Positions 35,870 through 45,123 are shown, counted from the first letter of the stretch. The stretch is 64,000 nt of DNA from Sphingopyxis chilensis (GCF_035930445.1 NZ_CP142394.1:1335501-1399500); one strand, 5' to 3'. Translations and numbers: made by a program. The notes: generated by a model from the letters alone, not told the origin.

Positions 35870-36253
35870 ATGTCCTTTGTAGAGAAGCGCCGTGTTCAGA
35901 TACAACGCCATGAAGTCGCGGACGAGATCGTCTCGCACCTCCAAACCTTCGAGATGGATCTCGGGCGAGCCCTGTCCAGCGGTTCGGCCTTGATCGGCTT
36001 GCTGCCCAGCGCCCGGACTCGGGCCAATCTTTCCGGCGCGGCAGGCACGGAGGTGATCGGTGATTTCGTCGCTTCGATCGCCTTCATCAGCCAGGCGATG
36101 GGCAAGGCGACCAGCGGCCATCACAACCTCGACGATCTGCGCCGCGAACTGAAGATTCCCGAAACCCTAGGTGGCGACAAAATCCCTCTTCCCTCATGGA
36201 CCGAAGGGCTGGCCGAAGGGATAGCGGAAGAACCGGGTGCAATTGTCGGTTGA
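35870..36253 (+). CDS. Conserved-looking hypothetical protein
   Basis: 127 residues from the ATG at 35870, with GGGGAG 8 bases upstream. No signal peptide. The middle is Gly/Ala/Ser-rich with two hydrophobic helices (ALSSGSALIGLLPSARTRANL, EVIGDFVASIAFISQAMGKA) that are too short for confident membrane segments. It begins 51 bases after the LuxR-type membrane-anchored gene, so the two probably function together. Family not recognised. Confidence 0.65.
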   Translation: MSFVEKRRVQIQRHEVADEIVSHLQTFEMDLGRALSSGSALIGLLPSARTRANLSGAAGTEVIGDFVASIAFISQAMGKATSGHHNLDDLRRELKIPETLGGDKIPLPSWTEGLAEGIAEEPGAIVG

Positions 36254-36286
36254 CCGAGGGGCTTCCAATGCCGACTGCACGACTTG

Positions 36287-36796
36287 ATGGTCAGGTTACT
36301 GATATTCAACGCCCTTTATGCCTTCTCCAGCCTCTTTGCGCTTATACGCGGAGGGGCTCCGGAAAGAATTGGGGCAATCATCCTGATCGCGGATTTCCAG
36401 CTCAGCGCCTGGGTTGTCGCTCCGATGCACAGCCGCTTCTCGGGCGTGGAATGGCCGATGTTCGCGGTCGATTCAGCCGCTTTCGCCGCTCTTTACATCC
36501 TCTCTCTGATCTCCACCCGCTACTGGCCCGCCTGGATGGCAGCCATGCAAGGGTGCGTTGCCTTGTCGCATCTTTCGGGACTACGTCTGGACATTATCCC
36601 GTGGGCCTATGGCACCGTCGTCGCTGGTTGGGCCTATGCGATGTTGGTTGTGCTCATTATCGCAACGTGCCGTCACAGGCAGCGTCTTCGGCGGTATGGC
36701 GCGGATCCCGCATGGTACTGGCAACTCCCTCCAGCCTACCGGTGCGGTGCGCCGTATGACGCGACCCGTGAGATGGGAGGAGATGGCACCGCATGA
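36287..36796 (+). CDS. Integral membrane protein, unknown function
   Basis: 169 residues with about five predicted transmembrane helices (LLIFNALYAFSSLFALI, IGAIILIADFQLSAWVV, MFAVDSAAFAALYILSLI, AWMAAMQGCVALSHLSG, WAYGTVVAGWAYAMLVVLII) and a basic, aromatic C-terminal tail. The ATG at 36287 follows a TTG; no good ribosome site is visible, so the start is uncertain. Its end overlaps the next regulator by 14 bases. Family not recognised. Confidence 0.65.
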   Translation: MVRLLIFNALYAFSSLFALIRGGAPERIGAIILIADFQLSAWVVAPMHSRFSGVEWPMFAVDSAAFAALYILSLISTRYWPAWMAAMQGCVALSHLSGLRLDIIPWAYGTVVAGWAYAMLVVLIIATCRHRQRLRRYGADPAWYWQLPPAYRCGAPYDATREMGGDGTA

Positions 36797-37244
36797 ATTG
36801 CGACGCGCCGCTCGGACGGACATGGGAAGTGTTCCGAACAACGTGGCATGCGATGAACGTGTCATAGCCCCGCTTGGTGACACCCGTACCTTAGCCGCTT
36901 TGGCGGCGCCGCGGCTGTCGGCTTGGCAAGAACGCAAGGCCGAGGAACTGATGTCGCATAATCTTTCGGGTTCTGCAGATGTCAAAGACATTGCCCGCAG
37001 CTGCCGTATCTCAAGGGGGTACTTCGTCAGCGCCTTCAAGGTGTCGGCCGGAATTACCCCGCACCAATGGCTGATCCGTTCCCGACTTCAGCGTGCGCAG
37101 GAGTTGCTCCTTTCTACCGATCTGTCCCTTGCTGACATCGCGCTCGATTGCGGCTTCTATGACCAAAGCCATTTCAGCCGCGCCTTTGCAAAGCGATTCG
37201 GCGTGCCGCCAGGGAAATGGCGTCGAGCACGGCGTGCCGCATGA
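36783..37244 (+). CDS. AraC-family transcriptional regulator (HTH domain)
   Basis: 153 residues. The C-terminal AraC double helix-turn-helix is clear (DVKDIARSCRISRGYFVSAFKVSAGITPHQWLIRSRLQRAQELLLSTDLSLADIALDCGFYDQSHFSRAFAKRFGVPPGKWR), preceded by a short N-terminal region without a recognisable sensor domain. The ATG at 36783 follows GGGAGG; an ATG at 36756 is possible. It overlaps the membrane protein gene, suggesting coupled expression. Targets unknown. Confidence 0.85.
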   Translation: MAPHELRRAARTDMGSVPNNVACDERVIAPLGDTRTLAALAAPRLSAWQERKAEELMSHNLSGSADVKDIARSCRISRGYFVSAFKVSAGITPHQWLIRSRLQRAQELLLSTDLSLADIALDCGFYDQSHFSRAFAKRFGVPPGKWRRARRAA

Positions 37245-37912
37245 TTGAAACGGCTGATCTCAGCCATTGTGCCTTTGCAGCTCTAATGCTGGGTGAGGCG
37301 GCCGGACGTGCTGCATGGAAACCAGCTTAGCGGGTTCCCCTCGCAGAGGTCGCTGCGCGAGCAGACGTGGCAAACCGGCTCTTTTCGTCGCGACAACCTT
37401 ATCCGATTGGTTCTCTTTCAAACGTGTAATGGCCGCATTGCGCCTGATGTCGGCCGTTCCGACCTTTATCGGTGTCTACACAAAAGCGGTCGTTCGATCG
37501 ACACACGGACCAGTGGCTTGGCGCCCCAGGTCCGTCATCCGACTTGAGGAATTTCGATCTCGAAGGCGGTCGTACATTCATCGGCAAACAGATCGTTGAA
37601 GTTCCACAGGCGCAACTTGATCCTCGGCACGACGAAGAGTCGCCGCGGCACTAATCGAGCGGGGGGGAGGGCGCTAGAACGCCTCGTTACCTTCTCGACG
37701 TGCCCTGATACGTCCAAGTTCGTCACCGAATGCGACGCGGCCCTCAGCTACGACACGGCGGGCGATGACGTCTCGGCTGCATGCAGAACCTCCCGGTTAT
37801 TCCAAAGATGACGTCAGAAGCCGGCCGCGATAGTTTTACTTTCATTTCACTCGCTTTTACCAGTTCTCGGGATGCGCTATGCCACCTCTGGTGAGCTATG
37901 GAGGGGAAAACG
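37245..37912. other. 668-base region without a recognised gene
   Basis: This marks the change from high-GC chromosome to the lower-GC block on its right. Short open frames occur on both strands (for example 37535-37726 minus, 37315-37599 plus), but none has a good ribosome site or recognisable protein. It may contain remnants from insertion of the neighbouring block; no direct repeats, tRNA or integrase were seen. Confidence 0.5.
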
Positions 37913-38413
37913 ATGTACCCAGTCAGTCTAGGTTACGGGGTCGCCAAACAACGCATCAATAGCCTTTTGGGTAACGGGCACGATGCAGAGGCGCTTGTCA
38001 CAACAGCGTTCACGGTCGAGAAGACGCTTCGAAGGACTTTGCGCCAGATCATCGTGTCGGCTGGATTCAAATCCATCATCGCAGACAAAGTTATCAGAGG
38101 CCACGGGGGGCTGCAAAAGCTCAAAGAAGCATGGGAGCTCTACGATCCGAAACACCGGCCCCTGTTGTCGATCATAGCCGTTGCCGACTGGAGTATCTTT
38201 CAGACAACCTCAACCATGCGTAATAAGATGGTTCACGGTGAGCGCGTGTACAATCTCGCCGATTGCCGAAAACAGGCCATCGATGCACTGGCTGCGCTGG
38301 ACAGGGTAAAGGCAGCATTTGATGCCGAGTACGGCTACAGCGGTTGGAACACCCACTCCGCACGCCGGTCTAGTCATCTCCATAAAGACCCCAAAATCAC
38401 CTGGACCTTGTAG
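37913..38413 (+). CDS. HEPN-like protein with Arg-x4-His motif, possible RNase
   Basis: 166 residues from the ATG at 37913, which has GGAGGGG 6 bases upstream. It is mostly helical. The segment STMRNKMVHGERV carries Arg103-Asn-Lys-Met-Val-His108, the R(N)x4-6H pattern of HEPN RNase domains. An earlier helix (AEALVTTAFTVEKTLRRTLRQII) fits the first HEPN helix. HEPN proteins act as RNases in toxin, abortive-infection and CRISPR-associated systems. The gene is convergent with the helicase at the left end of a probable defence island. The fold assignment is inferred from pattern only. Confidence 0.6.
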   Translation: MYPVSLGYGVAKQRINSLLGNGHDAEALVTTAFTVEKTLRRTLRQIIVSAGFKSIIADKVIRGHGGLQKLKEAWELYDPKHRPLLSIIAVADWSIFQTTSTMRNKMVHGERVYNLADCRKQAIDALAALDRVKAAFDAEYGYSGWNTHSARRSSHLHKDPKITWTL

Positions 38414-38507
38414 TGACACTATCTGTCGCTATTCGACCGTATAAAAGGGGTTCTGACTTACCGCCAGTCGTTAATCCCTCCGGCAAGTCCTCAATTGAAC
38501 GTGGAGA

Positions 38508-41093
38508 TTAGTCCACGATTTTCATCACTTGTGTCGCCATCGGCAGTGTTTTTTTGAGTGCCTCTAATGTCAATCCTTCGGCTTCCAACTGTTGTTGAGC
38601 CTCCGCGCGCCACGCCAGATCACCCTCACCGGGAAATACACCCTTGAGCGTCCGAAGTACGGGTATCGCTTTGTTCGTCCAAGTCACAAAATCGGTGAGT
38701 GACCAAAGACGCACCCCATCCAGTTGTGGGGCCGCTCCTTTTTTTGCCTGAACGCAGGGAGTCACAAGTATGGGCACCAGGTCCATCGCTTCTGTGCCGG
38801 CGACGTTGGCCTTAATCCACTTCGGATGACTCGCTGCCTGCCGAGCCTTGGTGGCTCCAAAGATGGTCGTGTCCTGACCATCGGCATGGTCCTCAAAAAC
38901 TACTCCGAGCTTTTCGCCGAGCCACCAAGGGTCGGGCGCGGCATCACTGTTGTCATTGCCGGCTGTAAATCCGAGTAGAGTGCCAAGATCAACGTGGGCA
39001 GATTCAAAAGTGTTGGACTGCGCTAAGCCAGCTAATATCTCCGATACCTTCTTCTCGAACTTACTGTTGTTTACCGTTCCCATCGCGAGAAACTGTTTTT
39101 CGATCAACTCGACCTGACGTATTGTTTCAGCACTAATTTGGACAGCCTCGGCTGTTTCTGAAACTCCCGATGTTCTCGACAGATTGTTCAGCCATGACAC
39201 GGCTGGAGCCGCATTTTTGGCCTGTCCAAACTGTTCCTGAGCAGCTTGTGCCTGAGGATCGCCTGCGACTGTTGACAGTCGGTGAGCTGCCGAACCTGCA
39301 AGATAATGCCATAGAGCGCGATACCCTCGCAAATCAGGGTGTTTTAGATGGGCTAAAACGGTGCGCGCCTCTGTCAGAGCAGTTGCGAAGTCTCCATTCC
39401 ACAGCGCGTTTTGAAATCCCACCTCGTGTCTGACTACAGCTGCTAGCTCGTCCATCGCCGGAAACGCAGATTGACTGAGTTGGAAACTGCCATTGCGTAT
39501 CTGTTGATCCGCCCCAGCCCAACCAACATTGTTCTGCATAAACATGTCGAAGTTGTCGAGGATGTCGGTCGCCGTCACATTTGTTGATTGGTTCACGCCG
39601 AAAGCAAGTTCAGCTTGAAGCTCGGGATGGAAATACGCCCATTTCCTGCTGTCCGCTAGAAAATCCACAAGTTCTGTGCCGGTAACAAATACCGCCGACC
39701 GATCCTGTAATGCGCGCGTGCACCGGCCAGCTGCCTGAAGGACGCGAGTTTGTATGCGCTCGTTGTATAGTGCGGCTGCCCCCATTTTTGACATGATGAA
39801 CTGCTCTTGAGAATTCATTGCTCTTGGCAATCCATCAAGGCACAGCAACCGGCATTCATCGCCAGGAAAGTCGATCCCATCATAGCGGTTTGCCAAAATG
39901 GCAACAGCCAGCGCGGTTTGGACGAAAGGCGCTTTGTCAGCTTCGATATGATCCTTGTTGAAAATTTGGAAACCAGGGAGATTCGAGGCAGCATTCGCCG
40001 TATGGGCACTAGCGCTTGGCGTGGACGGAGTGAGCACCACTGACCGGCCCGCGCGCTTTTGCATATCGTTTCGCAAAGCATCTGTTTCATCACCCGTCAG
40101 TGATAAACTTGGGAAAACAAAGAAGCGGCGCCCAACGCCGGAACTTTGAAAACCAACAGGCGCCGGCAAACGATCTATATTTGTTCGACCCATCAACCGC
40201 TCTAGGTCGCCACCAGCGCCGAGCGTCGCTGACATATAGATACGCTGCTGCGCTCCCGTGAAGGAGGCGTGCGATATCGTTGGCGGAATAAGTGGGCGGA
40301 TGAGAATTTCTCGTGAGCCGAGATAAACGTTGCATGCTTGGAGGTGGGTGCGAATAAGCGACCAAGGGAAATACAACTCCGGGACAGAATAACTGACGTG
40401 CGCGTCAATCACTTCGGCCAAATTTTGAGCGAAGCCGTCTAGTTTCGGCGTCGGAATTTTTTCGACCCACGACGCGTCATCCGGTCCCTGCCAGTCTCCG
40501 GTTAAACGCGCATATTCTTGAGGTGTTATATGAGGCCGAAAAAACTCGGCCAAAGCGGTATGCAGTGGAGTATTGGCGCTGATTTCAAGCGACCACATTT
40601 TTGCGATGTAGTTTTCCGCAGCGTGGGCATCATCAATTATGATCAGATCTGGATTTTGAAAAAATGGATTGCTGTTGAACAAGCCCGAATAGGTGCTGAT
40701 CGCAACCTGCGCACCGGTCAAATATGCCGTGCGATCAGCAGGATCGAAACTGTCCTTGGCTCCTGAGAGATCGACGACATCAATGCCGTATTGTGAACGC
40801 GCTTGCGAGACGGTTTGCCGTACAAGTTGCTTAGTCGGACAAAGATAGACGGCTCGATTGCCCAGCTTGATCCGGCGCCAATCCGCAATGAGCAAGCCGA
40901 CGAGGGTTTTGCCGCTTCCTGTCGGAAGTTGCAGAGCGACGTCACTCTTACCCTCTAACTGCGCCGCATACTGTTCGAGTATGACCTTCTGATGCGGCAT
41001 GACATCGGGGAATTGTCGCTTCGTGAGCGTCTTAAAATGCGCAGCCGGGTCAGAAGCGGCCGTAGTTGCGAAGATGTCTGTTTTGAATGCCAT
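38508..41093 (-). CDS. DEAD/DEAH-box superfamily 2 helicase with possible nuclease-like C-terminus
   Basis: 861 residues. The SF2 helicase core is visible: a Q-like MPHQKVILEQY, Walker A PTGSGKT at residues 57-63, motif Ia CPTKQLVRQT, motif II IIIDDAHAAE, motif III YMSATLG, and motif VI VLQAAGRCTRALQD. After about residue 560 comes a helical region and then a tail containing PD at 720-721 and FEDHAD at 733-738, spaced like PD-(D/E)xK nucleases but with His where Lys is expected. Codon and base use are more AT-rich than the surrounding genes. It probably unwinds or translocates on nucleic acid in phage defence. No partner gene is directly adjacent: a 376-base gap separates it from the ABC-3C genes. 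Confidence 0.85.
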   Translation of the reverse strand: MAFKTDIFATTAASDPAAHFKTLTKRQFPDVMPHQKVILEQYAAQLEGKSDVALQLPTGSGKTLVGLLIADWRRIKLGNRAVYLCPTKQLVRQTVSQARSQYGIDVVDLSGAKDSFDPADRTAYLTGAQVAISTYSGLFNSNPFFQNPDLIIIDDAHAAENYIAKMWSLEISANTPLHTALAEFFRPHITPQEYARLTGDWQGPDDASWVEKIPTPKLDGFAQNLAEVIDAHVSYSVPELYFPWSLIRTHLQACNVYLGSREILIRPLIPPTISHASFTGAQQRIYMSATLGAGGDLERLMGRTNIDRLPAPVGFQSSGVGRRFFVFPSLSLTGDETDALRNDMQKRAGRSVVLTPSTPSASAHTANAASNLPGFQIFNKDHIEADKAPFVQTALAVAILANRYDGIDFPGDECRLLCLDGLPRAMNSQEQFIMSKMGAAALYNERIQTRVLQAAGRCTRALQDRSAVFVTGTELVDFLADSRKWAYFHPELQAELAFGVNQSTNVTATDILDNFDMFMQNNVGWAGADQQIRNGSFQLSQSAFPAMDELAAVVRHEVGFQNALWNGDFATALTEARTVLAHLKHPDLRGYRALWHYLAGSAAHRLSTVAGDPQAQAAQEQFGQAKNAAPAVSWLNNLSRTSGVSETAEAVQISAETIRQVELIEKQFLAMGTVNNSKFEKKVSEILAGLAQSNTFESAHVDLGTLLGFTAGNDNSDAAPDPWWLGEKLGVVFEDHADGQDTTIFGATKARQAASHPKWIKANVAGTEAMDLVPILVTPCVQAKKGAAPQLDGVRLWSLTDFVTWTNKAIPVLRTLKGVFPGEGDLAWRAEAQQQLEAEGLTLEALKKTLPMATQVMKIVD

Positions 41094-41469
41094 GATGGTG
41101 TCTGAACTTTGCCGATCGTTTTATTTTCGTTTTGCACTCAATCGTTAGAGTGTGTTGAGATTATGGCCATTTTGCCAAAAGTCGGAAGCCAGAAACAAGG
41201 CTTTCACAAATGAATTGCATGGCCTTAAACTTGGACGGCCCGCGACCTCGACAAGCGTGGATGCCACTTCTGCTTCCAACTCTCTCGATGCGGAGACGGA
41301 GCCGAGAGACGGTCGCGGGGGCGCGGGCACCTCGTCTCGCTATCAACCGCTCGGAGTCGTAGATGGGACGCCTTCTGCATTGTTTCCTGTCGCAGCTTTT
41401 CGGGGCTGGCCGTTTTTCTGGACTTGACCAGCGATGCTCGGTCAATCGTACTGCATGGTTTTCGGCCTT
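41094..41469. other. Intergenic stretch between helicase and ABC-3C genes
   Basis: The 376 bases contain no supported gene; open frames on both strands are Arg/Ser-rich. The helicase promoter should be here, which suggests it is a separate transcript from the ABC-3C operon. Confidence 0.5.
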
Positions 41470-43410
41470 CTATTCGCCGCGGAGCCAACTCATCGGAACC
41501 AGCTTGATACCGTCTCGCCACCGCTGCGCGGTCGCATCCGTGAACCAAGGCTCAAGCAACTCGACGTGATCGGCAACGATAATTTGCATCGCTCCTCCAA
41601 GTGCTTCGCAATAGTTGTAGAGCTCGCGATAAAGGCGTGCGACGGCTGCTTGATCCTCATCTTCGTCTGCACTGATAACGCCTGCATCCCTATCAGGCGG
41701 ATAGTGAGCTTGGGATGGCTGATCGAGCATCAGCAGCGCCGGAACTGGACGTTTGCGTGCTCGGAACAGGCGATGCAGGGCGAGATGGGCCGCAACATGG
41801 TAGCCGACCCAGTTTTCACCGCTGCCGATTTGGGAAAGGGCCAGCGCCCCTTCATCGGTGTCCGCGACCACGGTCAAGTTCTTCCGATCGAGACGGAGCG
41901 GGTTATCACCATGCTCCAGCTGCAGTGCTTGCGCATAAGCGGTAAGATCGCGGCCAACGAGGCTAAGGGCGGTAGCGATGCGCTCATTGAGAGCTTCGGG
42001 GTCGAGCGCCTTTTCGAGTTCGGCGACCTCTGCACGCCCGCGCGCTACCGCAAGACGCAGGCCATTGTCTTCCTGAATGGCTTGCACATTCTCCAGATAG
42101 TAACCGATGCGGCCAGCAACGCGCGCCTGCTCTGTAAATAGATCCTGCTCGATCCGAAGACGCTCATTGTCCGCTATCCGGGTGGCTATGTCCCGCTGCA
42201 CGGTCCGTTGCTGTTCCTCGAGTTCGGCGCGTTGTACTTCAAGCGAAGCAATATGTTCCTGGAGACGGGGACGATCCCGGCTGACCGTTGTAAGCTGCTG
42301 ACCGACGTGACGAAGCGATTCCCGAATCTGCGACACGGAGGGGACTGCAACCGCCAGCTTGCTTTCGCACAAAGGACAGGACTCATGTCCTTCAGCCTCG
42401 GAGGCGATTAAGCCGATAGAAGCCAGCCGAGCTTCTTGTGCCCGGGCCTCCACCGTAAAATCGGTCGCTTCACGATCAAGTCGAACGAATTGCGCATGTT
42501 CCTCTCGCAACTCCATCAATTGACCTCGGATCAGGCGCCGGCGATCCTCTAAATCGGCCAGATCGGAGGCGGCATCATCGGTTTTCGCATAATGAAATTC
42601 GCGCGGTGCTGAGGCACCCCGCAAGACACCTCTCAGCTCTTCCGTTGTCTCAGGGAAAACGTCTGCTTCGACCAATCCAACCTTTTTGGCACCTTGCAGG
42701 AGCGCCTCGGTCGCGGTCGTCGCATTCGTTGTAAGGGCGCGTAATTCGTTGAGATCCTTTTCAAGCCTTCTCAATCGCGCTCGGGCTTCATTGTACCGAC
42801 GTTGCTTGAGATAATAGTCTTCTTCCATGGCGCCGAGAAAGTAAGGCAGCGTGTCCTTGATTGCGACGGGTATATGCTGCTCGCCTTGCCGATGAAAAAG
42901 CAGCCGGCGATTGGCAATTTCGTCTTGGGCCTGGAGACTGAAAAATATTGCCTGGCTCGCTGACGCGGAGAGTGGCACGCGGGTTGCACCGGGTTCCGGT
43001 ACATACAGGTTTTCGGCGATCCCCAAAATCTGCGAGAGGTGCGATCGTAGCGCAACTGCGGTAACGTTCTGTAGAAAATGCGACGCCGATGCCGGCAACT
43101 CGTCGATGTTTCGCTCGAAATATATATGGTCCGCCCCGCGGCCGCCAGGACCCGGATTGTGCCGGGCGATGAATATGCCTTCGCCGTCATTGTCGAACAG
43201 AACGGCAAACCATTTAACCGAGCGTCGGATTTCACCCTCGGCCACTGTGCATTCGTCACGACCCCAACAAAAGTCGACTATATCCAGAAGGGCCGATTTG
43301 CCAGTCTTGGAAGCGCCCGTGACGATGTTCAGACGCCCAAGCTCGAACTCGACTTCCCGTCGTTCGCCCGTGTGCGAATAGATAGCAATCGCACGAAGCT
43401 GTAAGGTCAT
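41470..43410 (-). CDS. ABC-3C system ATPase, DUF3732 family (SMC/Rad50-like)
   Basis: 646 residues. Walker A is GASKTGKS at 32-39, followed by DIVDFCWGRDEC typical of DUF3732. A long coiled coil is interrupted by a zinc-hook-like CPLC at 345-348, and a signature-like LSQIGSGENWVGYHVA and Walker B ALLMLDQPSQ come near the C-terminus, followed by IIVADH. This is the ATPase of three-component ABC-3C conflict systems, thought to sense invading nucleic acid and license an effector. Its ATG overlaps the middle-component stop by ATGA, and the effector lies upstream in the same operon. Confidence 0.9.
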   Translation of the reverse strand: MTLQLRAIAIYSHTGERREVEFELGRLNIVTGASKTGKSALLDIVDFCWGRDECTVAEGEIRRSVKWFAVLFDNDGEGIFIARHNPGPGGRGADHIYFERNIDELPASASHFLQNVTAVALRSHLSQILGIAENLYVPEPGATRVPLSASASQAIFFSLQAQDEIANRRLLFHRQGEQHIPVAIKDTLPYFLGAMEEDYYLKQRRYNEARARLRRLEKDLNELRALTTNATTATEALLQGAKKVGLVEADVFPETTEELRGVLRGASAPREFHYAKTDDAASDLADLEDRRRLIRGQLMELREEHAQFVRLDREATDFTVEARAQEARLASIGLIASEAEGHESCPLCESKLAVAVPSVSQIRESLRHVGQQLTTVSRDRPRLQEHIASLEVQRAELEEQQRTVQRDIATRIADNERLRIEQDLFTEQARVAGRIGYYLENVQAIQEDNGLRLAVARGRAEVAELEKALDPEALNERIATALSLVGRDLTAYAQALQLEHGDNPLRLDRKNLTVVADTDEGALALSQIGSGENWVGYHVAAHLALHRLFRARKRPVPALLMLDQPSQAHYPPDRDAGVISADEDEDQAAVARLYRELYNYCEALGGAMQIIVADHVELLEPWFTDATAQRWRDGIKLVPMSWLRGE

Positions 43411-43916
43411 GGTTGGACTCCCATTGCGAGGAGGATGGAATTGGGATTCGCTTGGTTAGCGAACCAACGGCCCAGCAGGCGGGCGGTTCTTTGCATCTCT
43501 TCAACTTCAGTCGACGTCGACGTACGTTTCGAGCTCAGACGAAGTGGTGTCTCTCCGAGAGCCAATCCTCTCGGGGAAATAGCCAATGCCTTATGTTGTG
43601 TCAGGAACAGAAGTGCCTCACGAGTAACCGGCCTGAGGGCTAAGACAGTGGAAGGTATTTCGCTCAGAAGCACCTCATGTTGTGCTGCCCATGTTTCGAA
43701 GGTCGTGTTTGACTTTCCGGGTAGTGCCCGCCGCGTGCCCGGTGGCAATGCCAGCGGCAGAATGACAAAAGCTAAGGGCAGCGGAAAGCACCTGTCGATT
43801 GAGCCGCAGTAGGCTTTGACGGATCGCGCAAGAAGTTCGCCACAGAAGGCGGGGTTGTAAAGGGCCGCCTCTTCCGGTGGGCGGTGTTCCCAATCAATTT
43901 GCCACGCAGTCGCCAT
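43407..43916 (-). CDS. ABC-3C system middle component
   Basis: 169 residues from the ATG at 43916, one base after the effector stop codon and overlapping the DUF3732 ATPase start by ATGA. The sequence (DWEHRPPEEAALYNPAFCGELLARSVKAY, LPLAFVILPLALPPGTRRALP, then WFANQ) fits the small helical middle component family found between effector and ATPase in ABC-3C systems. Its role is to bridge sensor and effector. Assignment rests strongly on context. Confidence 0.82.
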   Translation of the reverse strand: MATAWQIDWEHRPPEEAALYNPAFCGELLARSVKAYCGSIDRCFPLPLAFVILPLALPPGTRRALPGKSNTTFETWAAQHEVLLSEIPSTVLALRPVTREALLFLTQHKALAISPRGLALGETPLRLSSKRTSTSTEVEEMQRTARLLGRWFANQANPNSILLAMGVQP

Positions 43917-43917
43917 G

Positions 43918-45123
43918 TCAGTCCTTTTTACCAAATAGCGTAGCAAAATCGCGGTGCCAGCCGACGCGGACGTCATCAGCCAGAATATGGTAAGACCCCA
44001 CGTTCAGAAAACGGTGAGTAGCTGTGCGGAACGGAAATCGCGCGTCGGTTTCGACCCAATGATAGAGCGTCTGTCCTGCCTCTCGCAGCGTGGCGCAGTC
44101 GGAAGGGGCCTTGGCGTTGCTGTCACACATGACGCCGAATCGAGGTTCCCATTCTTCGATGAGACGCGATTCGAAGCGGGCGATTTCCCCGTCGAACACA
44201 GCATGCTCGCGTGTCCATTTGGATCGCTGCGCATAGGCGCGATAATAGTCGCGCTTAGCCCAATGCATTCTCGCTTCGGTCGCGCCGACTGCTTTGAGCT
44301 GCTGGATGAATCGGAAGCCATCGTAGGATGCTGTCTCTTCATCGGACGGGTCGGCGTGCTCGAAATCGATCGCGAGACTTTCGCGTTTCAGCATCTCGCG
44401 GATATCGTCGAGCTTCGCTTCAATCTCTCCGATCGCAACTGCCCCGGGGGGGTCGCAAACGAGTGCCGAACATATCCGGGGCCACCACCAGCCCTCCAGC
44501 ATCTCTCTCGCCTGTGCTGCCTTTCCTTTCGGCGCGAACAGCCTGAGATGCTCCTCGATCTCGGCCCCTAGATCGCTCAGCTTTTGCTGCCGCCCAAGCA
44601 CTTCGACCGCGCTGAGCAACGAGGCACGCATCTCGGGGATGAGATTCAGGAAGGCTGCAAAGGCTGCTTTAAGCTCTTTGTTGGCAGAGGCGTTTGCTAT
44701 TTCCGTCAAGAGGGTTGCTGCTGACTTCGGGTCACGCTTTTTTCCAGCGCCGTAGGCAGACGACGGTAATAGCATGCCCGCGGCCGAGCCTTCAGGAACC
44801 TCGGCCGTTGTGATCAGTGCCAGGCGTGTCCTTGCAGGAATAGACGGGTCGTTCTCGACCGCTTCGGCCCAAACGCGCAGAGTTTTCCAAAGATCAGGAC
44901 TGGAATCTGTCAGGTTGGCTACGCGGTTGATGTGGTGCTTTGTTTGAAGAAGTTCGAGCGGCGCGCCATCCAACTCGAACGCCACGTCGTCGAGCCGTTC
45001 AAGGGAGACTTCGACGTTGCTGTCCTTATTTACATAGGGCAGCGACAGGGCAAGCGCCATGCGCGCCTGATATAAATAACCTGCTGCCGAGGGCCCCGCC
45101 CCGAAGTTGTTCTTCGCTGTCAT
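43918..45123 (-). CDS. ABC-3C system effector component with nuclease-like N-terminus
   Basis: 401 residues from the ATG at 45123 with GAGGGG upstream. The N-terminus (AAGYLYQARMALALSLPYV, then VSLERLDDVAFELDGAPLEL and LQTKHHI) has Glu42, Asp46 and Gln60-Thr-Lys62 in the arrangement of a PD-(D/E)xK nuclease of the DUF4297 type. The C-terminal half (GWWWPRICSAL, then EHADPSDEETASYDGFRFIQQLKAVG and the aromatic DYYRAYAQRSKWTRE) is the ABC-3C C-terminal domain. It is the likely toxic/DNA-cutting arm of the system. It is first in the operon, followed by the middle component and ATPase. Confidence 0.85.
   Translation of the reverse strand: MTAKNNFGAGPSAAGYLYQARMALALSLPYVNKDSNVEVSLERLDDVAFELDGAPLELLQTKHHINRVANLTDSSPDLWKTLRVWAEAVENDPSIPARTRLALITTAEVPEGSAAGMLLPSSAYGAGKKRDPKSAATLLTEIANASANKELKAAFAAFLNLIPEMRASLLSAVEVLGRQQKLSDLGAEIEEHLRLFAPKGKAAQAREMLEGWWWPRICSALVCDPPGAVAIGEIEAKLDDIREMLKRESLAIDFEHADPSDEETASYDGFRFIQQLKAVGATEARMHWAKRDYYRAYAQRSKWTREHAVFDGEIARFESRLIEEWEPRFGVMCDSNAKAPSDCATLREAGQTLYHWVETDARFPFRTATHRFLNVGSYHILADDVRVGWHRDFATLFGKKD

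Noticed and set aside
37535..37726. Minus-strand 63-codon frame in the gap before the defence island
   Set aside because: A short hydrophilic C-terminus-like peptide (KLRLWNFNDLFADE) caught the eye, but no ribosome site, start context or family could be supported.
41152..41569. Open frames in the gap before the helicase and under the DUF3732 3' end
   Set aside because: They cross the end of a well-supported gene and show no family features.
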